The position numbers and the translations under genes were made by a program. DNA of 64,000 nt, taken from positions 532,692 to 596,691 of the forward strand of contig NZ_CAKASM010000001.1 of the NCBI RefSeq assembly GCF_916858675.1, read 5' to 3'. Below are positions 1-7,642 of the stretch, piece after piece. Every line of letters begins with the position of its first letter. The stretch's first letter is position 1. Source of the DNA: Sphingomonas sp. Leaf21 (lineage in GTDB: Bacteria; Pseudomonadota; Alphaproteobacteria; Sphingomonadales; Sphingomonadaceae). A model generated the notes under the pieces. The model was not told where the DNA came from. It saw only the letters and a program-made list of their open reading frames with translations, and did no database searches.

Positions 1-1
1 G

Positions 2-322
2 CGCGGGGTCAGTGCCAGTTCCGCCGAGCTGGCCGCCGATACCGGCACGCTCGATCCGATGCACGTCCCCGCACGCGGCTTCGGCGAGGGTGACGATGCC
101 GCGCGCATGATCGCCTTCGTCCAGCAGGCCGAGACGGGCGGCGGCATGGCGGTGCTGCTGTTCCACGGCGTCGGCGGCGACCATCTGGCGGTGACCGACG
201 CGCAGCACCGGGCCTTTATCGACTGGCTGAAGGCCCATCGGCGTGAGGTGTGGGTGACCACCCTGCAACAGGCGCTAGACTGGGCGCGTGGCGAGCGGGA
301 TCGCGGGGCCGAGCCCCGGTGA
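2..322 (+). CDS. Polysaccharide deacetylase-like protein, C-terminal part (5' end outside window)
   Basis: The reading frame is open from the left edge and stops at a TGA at 320-322, so only about the last 106 residues are visible. The stretch MAVLLFHGVGGDHLAVT followed by FIDWLKAHRREVWVTTLQQA is typical of the C-terminal strand and helix of NodB/chitin-deacetylase-like proteins, which remove acetyl groups from polysaccharides; the catalytic Asp/His motifs would lie upstream of the window. Its stop overlaps the GTG of the next gene by 4 bases, implying one transcript with the esterase and GH5 genes. The family call rests on the C-terminal pattern only. Confidence 0.6.
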   Translation, partial: RGVSASSAELAADTGTLDPMHVPARGFGEGDDAARMIAFVQQAETGGGMAVLLFHGVGGDHLAVTDAQHRAFIDWLKAHRREVWVTTLQQALDWARGERDRGAEPR

Positions 323-1794
323 TCCTCTTCCTGACCGCGCTTCTGGCGAGCGCCGCGCCCGACGCGAGCGCCGCGCCGGTCGTCCGGGTCGCCGAGGGCA
401 GCCTGCGCGGTGTGCGCGAGGCCGATGGACGGATGCTGTTTCGCGGCATCCCGTTCGCCGCGCCGCCGACCGGCCCGCGTCGCTGGCGCCCACCCGTGGC
501 CGCGACGCCCTGGCGGGGCATTCGGGACGCGCGGGCGTCGGCACCGTCCTGCCTGCAGCTCGACGAAGGCTGGAACCGCGCCAATGCGACGGGCAGCCGG
601 GAGGACTGCCTGTATCTGGAGGTCGGCACGGCGAACCTGTCCCCCGCCCGGCCGCAGCCGGTCATGGTCTGGATCCATGGCGGCAGCAATCGCGCTGGCG
701 GCGCGCAGGGGACGGTCGGTTCCTCGTTGGTCACGCGGGGGATCGTCCTCGTCTCGATCCAATATCGCCTGGGACCGCTGGGCTTCATGGCTCACCCTGC
801 GCTGACGGCGGAGGGCGCGACCCGCGCCTCCGGCAATTACGGCCTGATGGACCAGCAGGCGGCGTTGCGCTGGGTCCGGCGCAACATCGCGCGCTTTGGC
901 GGCGACCCGGCCAATGTGACGATCTTCGGCGGCTCGGCGGGCGGGCAGGATGTCGGACTCCAACAGGTTTCACCCGGCGCCAGGGGTCTGTTCGACAAGG
1001 CGATCGAACAGAGCGGCACCCCCGGCTTCGGCTGGGCGCCGCGCGACCTGCGCACGAGCGAGGCGATCGGACAGGAGATCGCCGACAAAGCGGGCCTTTC
1101 CCACGCCACCGCGGACGCCCTTCGCGCCATTTCGGCCGACCGACTGCTGCAGGCGTCCCGCGAGATCCCGACGCCGCCGGGGCTTCCCGACGCGGGGACG
1201 GTGTGGCTGCAGACCACCATCGACGGAAAGGTCATTACCGAGCCGCCGAGCCGGACCTTGCAACGCGGCGGCGGCCTGGCTGTACCTTTGCTGATCGGGT
1301 CCAACGCGCGCGAGATCGACTTCTTCCACGATCCGGCGGCGGCGCGGCGCGGACTGGTCGAGGCGCTGGGCAGCGACGCCCCGGCCCTTCCCGACGGAGA
1401 CACGCGACTGGCGACCGCCGAAGGGCGGCTCGCGCTCGCGACCGATCTGGTCTTCACCTGCCCCGCGACGCTCGTTGCGGATGCGCGCCAGCGCGCCGGG
1501 ATCGCCGTCTGGCGATACGACTTCGGCTATTCGCCGCCCGGCGGCCCGGCGGTGACGCACAGCTCGGAACTTCGCTACATCTTCCATCGGCCTGGGGAAG
1601 ACGGCGTACCCGCCGACGCGCCCGACTTGCAGGGCTATTGGATCCGCTTCGCGCGAACCGGCAATCCCAATGGCGCGGGCGCGTCCGTGTGGCCGAAATG
1701 GGACGGTCGCGGCGCGGGCCTGTCGTTCACCGATCGTGGCACCGCCCCGACGATCCCCATGCCTGCGGTTTGTACACATGCCCGTTATCCCTGA
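319..1794 (+). CDS. Carboxylesterase type B (alpha/beta hydrolase), exported
   Basis: A protein of about 491 residues that should hydrolyse carboxylic esters, plausibly acetyl or feruloyl decorations given its neighbours. The GTG at 319 is preferred because it sits in a GTGA overlap with the upstream stop and is followed at once by a Sec signal (ILFLTALLASAAPDASAA). Family marks are RGIPFAAPP and EDCLYLEV near the N-terminus, the nucleophile elbow FGGSAGGQ with Ser near residue 206, and HSSELRYIF with the likely catalytic His. The usual GESAGG is GGSAGG here, a common variant. The length is normal for the family. Confidence 0.88.
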   Translation: MILFLTALLASAAPDASAAPVVRVAEGSLRGVREADGRMLFRGIPFAAPPTGPRRWRPPVAATPWRGIRDARASAPSCLQLDEGWNRANATGSREDCLYLEVGTANLSPARPQPVMVWIHGGSNRAGGAQGTVGSSLVTRGIVLVSIQYRLGPLGFMAHPALTAEGATRASGNYGLMDQQAALRWVRRNIARFGGDPANVTIFGGSAGGQDVGLQQVSPGARGLFDKAIEQSGTPGFGWAPRDLRTSEAIGQEIADKAGLSHATADALRAISADRLLQASREIPTPPGLPDAGTVWLQTTIDGKVITEPPSRTLQRGGGLAVPLLIGSNAREIDFFHDPAAARRGLVEALGSDAPALPDGDTRLATAEGRLALATDLVFTCPATLVADARQRAGIAVWRYDFGYSPPGGPAVTHSSELRYIFHRPGEDGVPADAPDLQGYWIRFARTGNPNGAGASVWPKWDGRGAGLSFTDRGTAPTIPMPAVCTHARYP

Positions 1795-2845
1795 GGCCGC
1801 GAGGCACATATTCCGCCGTCTGGCGTCGCTGTCGCTCGGGGCGGTCGCGCTCGGTGCCGCCGCCCCGCTGCCGCGCCAGGGCGGGACGATGACGGTGCAG
1901 GGCCGCTACCTCTATACGGCGGCGGGGGAGCGGGTGATCCTGCGCGGGGTCAACGAGATGTTCGCGCCTTCGCGCGATCCGACGGGCGCGTGGACGATGG
2001 CGGAGATCGCGCGGACCGGCGCCAATGCCGTTCGCATCTTCACCATGCCCGACTATTCCGCCGACAAGCTCGATGCGATCCTGGGCCATGCGGTCGCGAA
2101 CGGACTGATCCCGATCGCCGAATGCCATGCCGCCACCGGCAAATGGGACCGGCTGGGCCGGTGCGTCGACTATTGGACGCGGCCCGACATCGTCGCCGTC
2201 CTGCGCAAGCATCGACGCTGGGCGCTGGTCAACATCGCCAACGAGGCAGGGGAGATCGTCGCTCGCGACCAGTTCGTCGCCGGGTATCGCGACGCCATCG
2301 CGCGCATCCGTGCCGCGGGAGTGGACGCGCCGTTGATCGTCGATGGCAGCGACTGGGGAAAGGAATACGCCATGCTGCTCGACAGTTGGCCGATCCTCCA
2401 GCGTGCCGATCCACGCCATGCGATCATCGTCTCGGCGCACAGCTATTGGGCGGGCACCGAGGACGAGCGCAAGGCCCCCTATCGCGCGATCATCGCGCGC
2501 GTGACGCGCGACAACATCCCCTTCCTGCTCGGCGAGGGACCGACCGGCACAGGCTGGGACTGCAAGCCCTCCCCCTATCGCTGGGCGATGACCCGGTTGA
2601 ACAAGGCGAATATCGGGTGGCTCGCCTGGTCCTGGGGCATGGTGCCCAATGGCGATTGCCGCGCCGCCAACAGCTACGACATCACCGCCGACGGTCGCTT
2701 CGGTCATTGGAAGTCGCCCTATGGCAAGGCATTGATGGTCAGCGATCCCGCCAGCATCCAGCATACGTCGCGGCGGCCCTGTTCGATCCCCAAGGCCGGG
2801 CCAGCCTGCATCCGCCCATCGCTCCGGCGCTCCCGCCCGGCGTGA
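1778..2845 (+). CDS. GH5-like glycoside hydrolase (cellulase/mannanase clan), exported
   Basis: About 355 residues. The ATG at 1778 lies inside the esterase gene (17-base overlap) and gives an N-terminal signal region (RRLASLSLGAVALGAAAPL). The fold signature is RGVNEMFAP near the start, VNIANEAG with the probable acid/base Glu near residue 156, HSYW, and LLGEGP with the probable nucleophile Glu near residue 253, the classical clan GH-A spacing. An endo-beta-mannanase or glucanase role is likely, but the substrate cannot be read from sequence. The last 30 residues are low-complexity and basic. Together with the deacetylase and esterase it forms a small polysaccharide-modifying operon. Confidence 0.8.
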   Translation: MPVIPEAARHIFRRLASLSLGAVALGAAAPLPRQGGTMTVQGRYLYTAAGERVILRGVNEMFAPSRDPTGAWTMAEIARTGANAVRIFTMPDYSADKLDAILGHAVANGLIPIAECHAATGKWDRLGRCVDYWTRPDIVAVLRKHRRWALVNIANEAGEIVARDQFVAGYRDAIARIRAAGVDAPLIVDGSDWGKEYAMLLDSWPILQRADPRHAIIVSAHSYWAGTEDERKAPYRAIIARVTRDNIPFLLGEGPTGTGWDCKPSPYRWAMTRLNKANIGWLAWSWGMVPNGDCRAANSYDITADGRFGHWKSPYGKALMVSDPASIQHTSRRPCSIPKAGPACIRPSLRRSRPA

Positions 2846-2983
2846 CGAGGATGCGACGAAGCGTTGGCGCTCTATGCCGTCGCTATGCCGTTTCGCCCGA
2901 TCGATCTCGAAACACTATGCCCGCCTGCGTAGCTGAAGGGAGCGGGCGCACCATGCCCGTACAACGAAGGCACAGGCACGACC

Positions 2984-3247
2984 ATGGCGTTCGAACCCCA
3001 ACCGGAGCCCGACGAAGCCGGGCTCATCATCTATGTCGGCCAGGATCGGGCCGGTCACTGGCTCGTCCAGGATAGCGACGGCACGCTGGAGGGACGCTTC
3101 GTCTCGCGCGGCGCGGCGCTTCATTATGCGACGGGCGAGTGTCAGATCCACCACGCCCATCTCAGGATCGCATCGGTGCCGTTGGTGCCGCTGATCCCCT
3201 TTGCCCCCGTCGGCAGCGACGAGCGCGCATTGCCGCGTGCGGCATGA
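2984..3247 (+). CDS. Small conserved-type protein, DUF2188-like, function unknown
   Basis: 87 residues with no signal peptide or membrane segment. The core LIIYVGQDRAGHWLVQDSDG followed by SRGAALHYA resembles the short beta-beta-alpha DUF2188 pattern (G-x-W-x-V, then an Ala-rich helix). It starts the four-gene run that ends with lysA, and its stop shares an ATGA overlap at 3244-3247 with the next gene, indicating translational coupling. A weak GAAGG lies upstream of the ATG. No function is inferred. Confidence 0.65.
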   Translation: MAFEPQPEPDEAGLIIYVGQDRAGHWLVQDSDGTLEGRFVSRGAALHYATGECQIHHAHLRIASVPLVPLIPFAPVGSDERALPRAA

Positions 3248-3744
3248 GGGCTCCGGTGATGACAGCCTTGCGCCGAATGCCCGCCCTCCCCTCGCCCGCC
3301 TTGCCCCGCGACATCGTCGCGGCGCGGTCGGTACAGGCCGATCCACGCTGGCCCGCGATCGTCGACGCGCTCGCCGCCTTGCGTGAGAAGCACCGCCATG
3401 CCGTCCGCATCGTCGACGCCGATTGCGGATGTGGCACCTTCCTCATCGCGGTGGCTCGTCACGCACACGGCATGGGCTTCACCGCGATCGAGGGGCGCGG
3501 CATAGACGGCTCGCCCGCCCTGATCGGGCGCGCCAGGGCGGCGGCGATGCGGCTTCGGGACCGCGCGATCGGACTTCGCTTCGACCTGGCCGACATGCAC
3601 ACCGCGCTGGCCGACGAAGCGGAATTTCCGGCCGATATCATAGTGTGGCACGGCGCGAACGCCGATGACGCGGTGATGGCCGCACTGACGGCGGCGGCCG
3701 ATCGCGTCATCGCCGACCGCATCTCGCGGGAGCGCGCCGCATGA
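3244..3744 (+). CDS. Putative SAM-dependent methyltransferase, small
   Basis: The ATG at 3244 gives 166 residues; a longer in-frame extension upstream is discounted because the ATGA overlap marks the start. VRIVDADCGCGTFLIAVARH resembles methyltransferase motif I (acidic residue then G-x-G), followed by GIDGSPALIGRARA, which would be motif II. The C-terminal half is short, so it may be a reduced or non-catalytic member. It overlaps both neighbours by 4 bases, so it is co-translated with the flanking small genes and lies upstream of lysA. The substrate is unknown. Confidence 0.6.
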   Translation: MRAPVMTALRRMPALPSPALPRDIVAARSVQADPRWPAIVDALAALREKHRHAVRIVDADCGCGTFLIAVARHAHGMGFTAIEGRGIDGSPALIGRARAAAMRLRDRAIGLRFDLADMHTALADEAEFPADIIVWHGANADDAVMAALTAAADRVIADRISRERAA

Positions 3745-4004
3745 CCCGCCGCGATCTGCAATGGAAGGCGGGCGGCTTCGCGCTCCTGTCGCTGTCCTGT
3801 GGCATGTACATCGCGGTCGGTCACTCGCCGCTGATGATCCTGTTCTTCCCGCTGGCGCTTCTCGGCCTGCCGCTGATGATCCATGGCAAGCGGGTGGGAC
3901 AGCTTCTGCGCGCCGAACGACGCGGACACAGTCGTACCGCCGTCGTCGTCCATGACGCGCACCTGCGCGGCCGCCAGCAGAACAGCGACGGCTTCGGCCG
4001 CTGA
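3741..4004 (+). CDS. Small inner-membrane protein, unknown
   Basis: 87 residues. Residues about 10-28 (GGFALLSLSCGMYIAVG) and 30-47 (LMILFFPLALLGLPLMI) form two hydrophobic helices joined by a short turn, followed by a basic cytoplasmic tail rich in Arg. It begins in an ATGA overlap with the preceding gene and ends 16 bases before the lysA ATG. No family is recognised. Confidence 0.6.
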   Translation: MTRRDLQWKAGGFALLSLSCGMYIAVGHSPLMILFFPLALLGLPLMIHGKRVGQLLRAERRGHSRTAVVVHDAHLRGRQQNSDGFGR

Positions 4005-4020
4005 TCGAGGAACCCTCGCA

Positions 4021-5253
4021 ATGACCTTTTTCGCCTATCGCGACGGCGTGCTTCACGCCGAGGACGTTCCCCTGCCCGCCATAGCGGCGGAGGTCGGGAC
4101 ACCCGTCCATGTCTATTCGGCCGCCGCACTCCGTCATGCCGCCCAGGCGTTCCGGACCGCGCTCGCCCCTGTCGGATCCAAGCGGCTGGCCTTTGCGGTC
4201 AAGGCCAATCCGAACAGCGCGGTGCTGCGCCTCCTGGCCGATTGCGGGTACGGCGCGGATATCGTGTCGGGCGGCGAGCTACGCCGTGCGCTCGACGCGG
4301 GGATGGCGCCCGCGGATATCGTCTTTTCGGGCGTCGGCAAGACCGACCGCGAGATGATCGCGGCGCTGGACGCCGGGATCGGCCAGTTCAACCTCGAACT
4401 CGAGGAGGAAGGCCGGGTCCTCGCCGCCCTGGCAAGCGACCGGGGGCTACGCGCTCCCGCCGTGCTGCGGGTCAATCCCGACGTCGACGCGGGCACCCAT
4501 GCCAAGATCTCGACGGGGAAGCGCGAGAGCAAGTTCGGCGTCGCCATCACCGACGCCGCCGCGATGTATGACCGGCTGGCCGGGCTGAAGGGGCTCGATC
4601 TCCAGGGTGTGGCGCTGCACATCGGCAGCCAGCTTCGCGACCTGGCGCCACTCGAGGAGGCGTATCGGCGGATCGGGACGCTCGTCGCCGAACTGCGCGC
4701 GCGCGGCCACGGTATCGGCCGGGTCGATCTGGGCGGTGGACTGGGCATTCCCTATGCCCCGGACGAAGCGATGCCGCCGCTCGACGCTTACGGCGCGATG
4801 GTGGCGCGGGTCACGGCGGGCTGGAACGTCACGCTGACCTTCGAGCCCGGCCGCGTGATCGCCGGGCTGGCGGGCGTATTGCTGACCCAGGTGATCTGGG
4901 TGAAGCCGGGGGCGACCTGTCCCTTCGTCATCGTCGATGCGGCGATGAACGACCTGGCGCGCCCCGCGCTTTACAATGCGCTGCACCGTTTCGCGGCGGT
5001 CGCTCCGCGCGGCGGAACGATGATCGCGAACATTGCCGGTCCTGTCTGTGAGACTGGCGACCTGTTCGGCCTCGCCCAGTCGATCGATCGGGTCGGTCGC
5101 GGCGACCTTGCGGTCTTCCACACGACCGGCGCCTACGGCGCGGCGATGGCCTCCAGCTATAATTGCCGACCGATCAGCCCGCAGGTGCTGGTCGACGGCG
5201 ACCGCTTTCATATCGTTGCGGACCGACTGCTTCCCGCAGAGCGGGCGGCATAG
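4021..5253 (+). CDS. lysA: Diaminopimelate decarboxylase
   Basis: PLP enzyme that converts meso-diaminopimelate to L-lysine, the last step of lysine synthesis. 410 residues, normal length. LAFAVKANPN holds the PLP lysine near residue 61; HIGSQ, GGGLGIPY, TFEPGR, GPVCETGD and the terminal YNCRP motif complete the fold-type III decarboxylase signature. The open frame extends upstream to 3883, but the ATG at 4021 follows GATCGAGGAACCCTCGCA, which supplies the ribosome site and keeps the gene clear of its neighbour. It is the last gene of a four-gene run and is followed directly by a hairpin terminator. Confidence 0.95.
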   Translation: MTFFAYRDGVLHAEDVPLPAIAAEVGTPVHVYSAAALRHAAQAFRTALAPVGSKRLAFAVKANPNSAVLRLLADCGYGADIVSGGELRRALDAGMAPADIVFSGVGKTDREMIAALDAGIGQFNLELEEEGRVLAALASDRGLRAPAVLRVNPDVDAGTHAKISTGKRESKFGVAITDAAAMYDRLAGLKGLDLQGVALHIGSQLRDLAPLEEAYRRIGTLVAELRARGHGIGRVDLGGGLGIPYAPDEAMPPLDAYGAMVARVTAGWNVTLTFEPGRVIAGLAGVLLTQVIWVKPGATCPFVIVDAAMNDLARPALYNALHRFAAVAPRGGTMIANIAGPVCETGDLFGLAQSIDRVGRGDLAVFHTTGAYGAAMASSYNCRPISPQVLVDGDRFHIVADRLLPAERAA

Positions 5254-5264
5254 CCGAAAAAGCG

Positions 5265-5292
5265 AAAGGCCGCCCCCGTCGGGACGGCCTTT
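5265..5292. terminator. Bidirectional intrinsic terminator after lysA
   Basis: AAAGGCCG at 5265-5272 pairs perfectly with CGGCCTTT at 5285-5292 around a GC-rich loop. It lies 12 bases after the lysA stop. On the minus strand the same stem is followed by a T-containing tract (CTTTTTCGG) and lies about 28 bases after the stop of the tiny ORF at 5320-5394, so one hairpin can end both converging transcripts. Confidence 0.75.
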
Positions 5293-5319
5293 CCATTGTC
5301 GGCCGGAGCCGGCAATCCA

Positions 5320-5394
5320 TCAGGCGCAGGCATGACCCGCAGAAGCGATCATGTCCGACCGTGTTGCCGTATCCGGCGTGTGACAATGAGACAT
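5320..5394 (-). CDS. 24-codon small ORF with ideal Shine-Dalgarno, unknown
   Basis: On the minus strand GAAAGGAGGTGAT (5410-5398) is a 13-base match to the complement of the 16S 3' end, with AGGAGG placed 7 bases before an ATG at 5394. The ORF encodes a 24-residue peptide beginning MSHCHTPDTATRSDM and ending in GHACA, so it has two Cys and three His residues. It ends at a TGA at 5322-5320 and is followed by the bidirectional terminator. The ideal translation signal plus the terminator argue for a real small protein or a leader peptide; codon statistics cannot be judged at this length. Confidence 0.5.
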   Translation of the reverse strand: MSHCHTPDTATRSDMIASAGHACA

Positions 5395-5509
5395 TCGATC
5401 ACCTCCTTTCGGTTGTTGACGTTGGTCACAAGATGGGGACGGTCGCCGTGCGATCAAGACACAACGTCCGTACAAGCATTTGAATTCACGGCTTTGGCCT
5501 AGTCATCCG

Positions 5510-5896
5510 TCACAATCCTCCCTGAAAGCGGAAGGTGAAGCGATAGCGGCGCGGTTGGTCAGCGGAGGCCGGAACGGCATCGACCAGGGTCAGGCTGCCA
5601 TCCGCGACCGGAACGGGCATCCCGAGCGTCAGGTCCATTTCCCGCGACCAGCCGCCCCCGAATACGGTGACCCGCACGATCAAGCGCCCGGCCTGGACGC
5701 ATTGGACGTCACGGGGACAGCGGCTATCCTCTATGACACGGTCCGGCCTGACGCGGGGGCCGCTCACGGCGGCGATCTGCCCCAGCGAGACCGGCCCCTC
5801 GATCGGAGGGGGCGACGTACAGCCACCAGTCATGAGGGCGGACACGAGCGCGCTCCCGCTCAAGCTGACCGCCATCCCCTGTCTTCGGAACGTCAT
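5510..5896 (-). CDS. Small lipoprotein, unknown
   Basis: 128 residues. The hydrophobic N-terminus ends in LVSALMTGGC, a lipobox, so the mature protein should be lipid-anchored on the periplasmic side. The middle holds a Cys pair (SRCPRDVQCVQAGRLIVRVTV) that could form a disulfide. The ATG at 5896 overlaps the stop of the ATP-grasp gene by 4 bases (ATGA at 5896-5893), which favours this start over Met8. It is third in a minus-strand run with two other co-translated genes. No family name can be given. Confidence 0.7.
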   Translation of the reverse strand: MTFRRQGMAVSLSGSALVSALMTGGCTSPPPIEGPVSLGQIAAVSGPRVRPDRVIEDSRCPRDVQCVQAGRLIVRVTVFGGGWSREMDLTLGMPVPVADGSLTLVDAVPASADQPRRYRFTFRFQGGL

Positions 5897-6804
5897 GGCA
5901 TGGGCCCCCGCTCGATCTGGCCCCGAGCGAGCCAGAGCCTGCCCAACCAGCGATCGAGATCGGACGGGTCGAACGGGTCCAGGCCCGAGCCGGGATAGAA
6001 GGTCATCTCGCCGAAACGGGGCGTGCCATCGATGTCGTAAAGGTCTATGCGGATGAAATCGAACCCGGCCGCCAGCGTCTCCGCGCCCGCGATCATCTCC
6101 GCCAGCGCCGCGGGCTGCGGCGGATCACGGTCGAACCGCGTCGCCGACAATCGACGCCAGCTGCGATCGTAGAGCGCCCAGCGGTGCGCGGTTTCGCGTT
6201 CCAGATGGACCTGGATCGCCGCCACCCGGCCATGGAAGACATAAAGCTTATAGTCGATCGGCAACTGGCCATCGCCGATAAAGGGTTCGATCAGCAAGCC
6301 GCGCGGGACGGACCTATAGCCCCATTCGTCGAGCCAGCGACCATAGGGGCGACGGACCCAGCGTGCCGATGCGCGTCGTATCGCCTGCCAATCCTCCCCA
6401 TCGTCGCGCACGATGCGGATCTGGCGACAGCCGTGACGCGATTTAAGGACGAACGGCGCCGCGCATGGCGGACGATCGGGCAAGGTCATCCCCGACCAGA
6501 GGGTCGGCGTCACCCATTGCGCTCCGAGCCTGTCGGCGACCATCTGCTTTACGGCGAGCTTGTCGATCAGGCCGGGCATTCGCCGATCACGATCGACCAG
6601 CTTGCGAAGCTGGACCAGTTCGGTGAAGCGCTGGGGACGGCGCAACGACAATATCCGGGCGTGCCGCCATAGATAACTCAGGTGGACACGGATGAACGTC
6701 GCGAGCGACGCGGGTTCGAGCCACGGGTCCAGCGGTCGCTGCTCCGTCTGTCCCGGCTCGGTGCCGACGATGACGGGTTCGCCGGATGCGATAGCCGCCG
6801 TCAT
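5893..6804 (-). CDS. TupA-like ATP-grasp family protein
   Basis: 303 residues; TupA-like ATP-grasp proteins are linked to peptide or glycan ligation in cell-surface polymer synthesis. Visible elements are DKLAVKQMVADRLGAQWVTP at the N-terminal third, PFVLKSRHGC (nucleotide-binding Lys), IEPFIGDGQLPIDYKLYVFHG in the grasp domain, and GFDFIRIDLYDIDGTPRFGEMTFYPGSG with metal-binding acidic residues at the C-terminus. The start at 6804 is set by the ATGA overlap with the DUF3833 gene; the much longer open frame upstream is an artefact of GC-rich sequence. Confidence 0.8.
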   Translation of the reverse strand: MTAAIASGEPVIVGTEPGQTEQRPLDPWLEPASLATFIRVHLSYLWRHARILSLRRPQRFTELVQLRKLVDRDRRMPGLIDKLAVKQMVADRLGAQWVTPTLWSGMTLPDRPPCAAPFVLKSRHGCRQIRIVRDDGEDWQAIRRASARWVRRPYGRWLDEWGYRSVPRGLLIEPFIGDGQLPIDYKLYVFHGRVAAIQVHLERETAHRWALYDRSWRRLSATRFDRDPPQPAALAEMIAGAETLAAGFDFIRIDLYDIDGTPRFGEMTFYPGSGLDPFDPSDLDRWLGRLWLARGQIERGPMP

Positions 6805-7310
6805 TCGGGAACCCGTGTTATGGTCTCGTCCAGGCTCGCGACGGCGATGCCGAATTTGCTGACGACCATCCGGTTCCGCGCGACCTGTCCCCCCGGTCGG
6901 AGATAGATCCACTGCTGCACCTTGAGGCCGCCGGTCATCGCGAAGGCGAGATGCAACCGGTTGCCGACAGCGTCGCCCATTACCGGGCCGACGGCGTCGC
7001 TGAGCGTGCCCGCATAGCGGTCCGGCCCGATGCGGCGCAGGTGCCATGTCCGATGCTTCGATCGACCATCGGCGTGCCGAACATCCTGCTCCAGAACGAT
7101 GTCGCCGCTGGCGGACACGGTGCCATGGCCCACGACCGTGATTTGCGCGCGCCGCTTCGTCAGGATCTTGAGCGAAGCGCTCCCACGCGTAGTCCCGGAA
7201 AAGAAGGCGATCGGGTCGAATATCGGTGACGCGGCGCCCAGCTCGGTCAGGTGCCCCGCCGGAACGCATCCGCCGAGCGACAACAGCGTCAGGGCGATCC
7301 CCGGCGTCAT
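6801..7310 (-). CDS. DUF3833-family lipoprotein
   Basis: Taken from the ATG at 7310 it is 169 residues and begins MTPGIALTLLSLGGC, a lipoprotein signal with Cys15. The body follows the DUF3833 pattern: FFSGTTRGSASLKILTKRR, an acidic strand ending LEQDVRHADGRSKHRTW, then YAGTLSDAVGPVMGDAVGN, and a terminal VSKFGIAVASLDETITR. Function is unknown; members sit at the cell envelope. It is the first gene of the run with the ATP-grasp gene and the second lipoprotein. The frame is open further upstream, but only this start yields a signal sequence. Confidence 0.75.
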   Translation of the reverse strand: MTPGIALTLLSLGGCVPAGHLTELGAASPIFDPIAFFSGTTRGSASLKILTKRRAQITVVGHGTVSASGDIVLEQDVRHADGRSKHRTWHLRRIGPDRYAGTLSDAVGPVMGDAVGNRLHLAFAMTGGLKVQQWIYLRPGGQVARNRMVVSKFGIAVASLDETITRVPE

Positions 7311-7642
7311 CCCGAACCGGCGCGTGCCTCCGGAATGATCCCTTCGACGGATCGGGACACGCGGCAATACCGATAAGGTGAAGCGCAAGGGACATCCTCT
7401 TGCCTGGGGAGATGCGACGGATGGCCTGATACATACGTTTTACGACGGACGAAGTTCTATGGATTTGTCTTTGGTGCCGCTGATGCTCAGCCGGGAATGG
7501 CCATACCAGGCCGAGAAGCGCGATCCGGCGAGTCCGGACCGCTAATGCCGTGTCGACCTTGGACCGGGCCCTTGCCCCCAGCGTCCGACGGACACGCAAC
7601 GCTCGCGCCTCGTTTACAAGGGGCATCGCATACAAGTCGGGA

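Noticed and set aside
2750..2845. Possible frameshift at the end of the GH5-like gene
   Set aside because: The catalytic domain is complete before this point and the odd basic tail has no better match in another frame.
5398..5410. 13-base identity to the 3' end of 16S rRNA on the plus strand
   Set aside because: Too short for an rRNA fragment; better explained as the complement of a perfect Shine-Dalgarno sequence on the minus strand.
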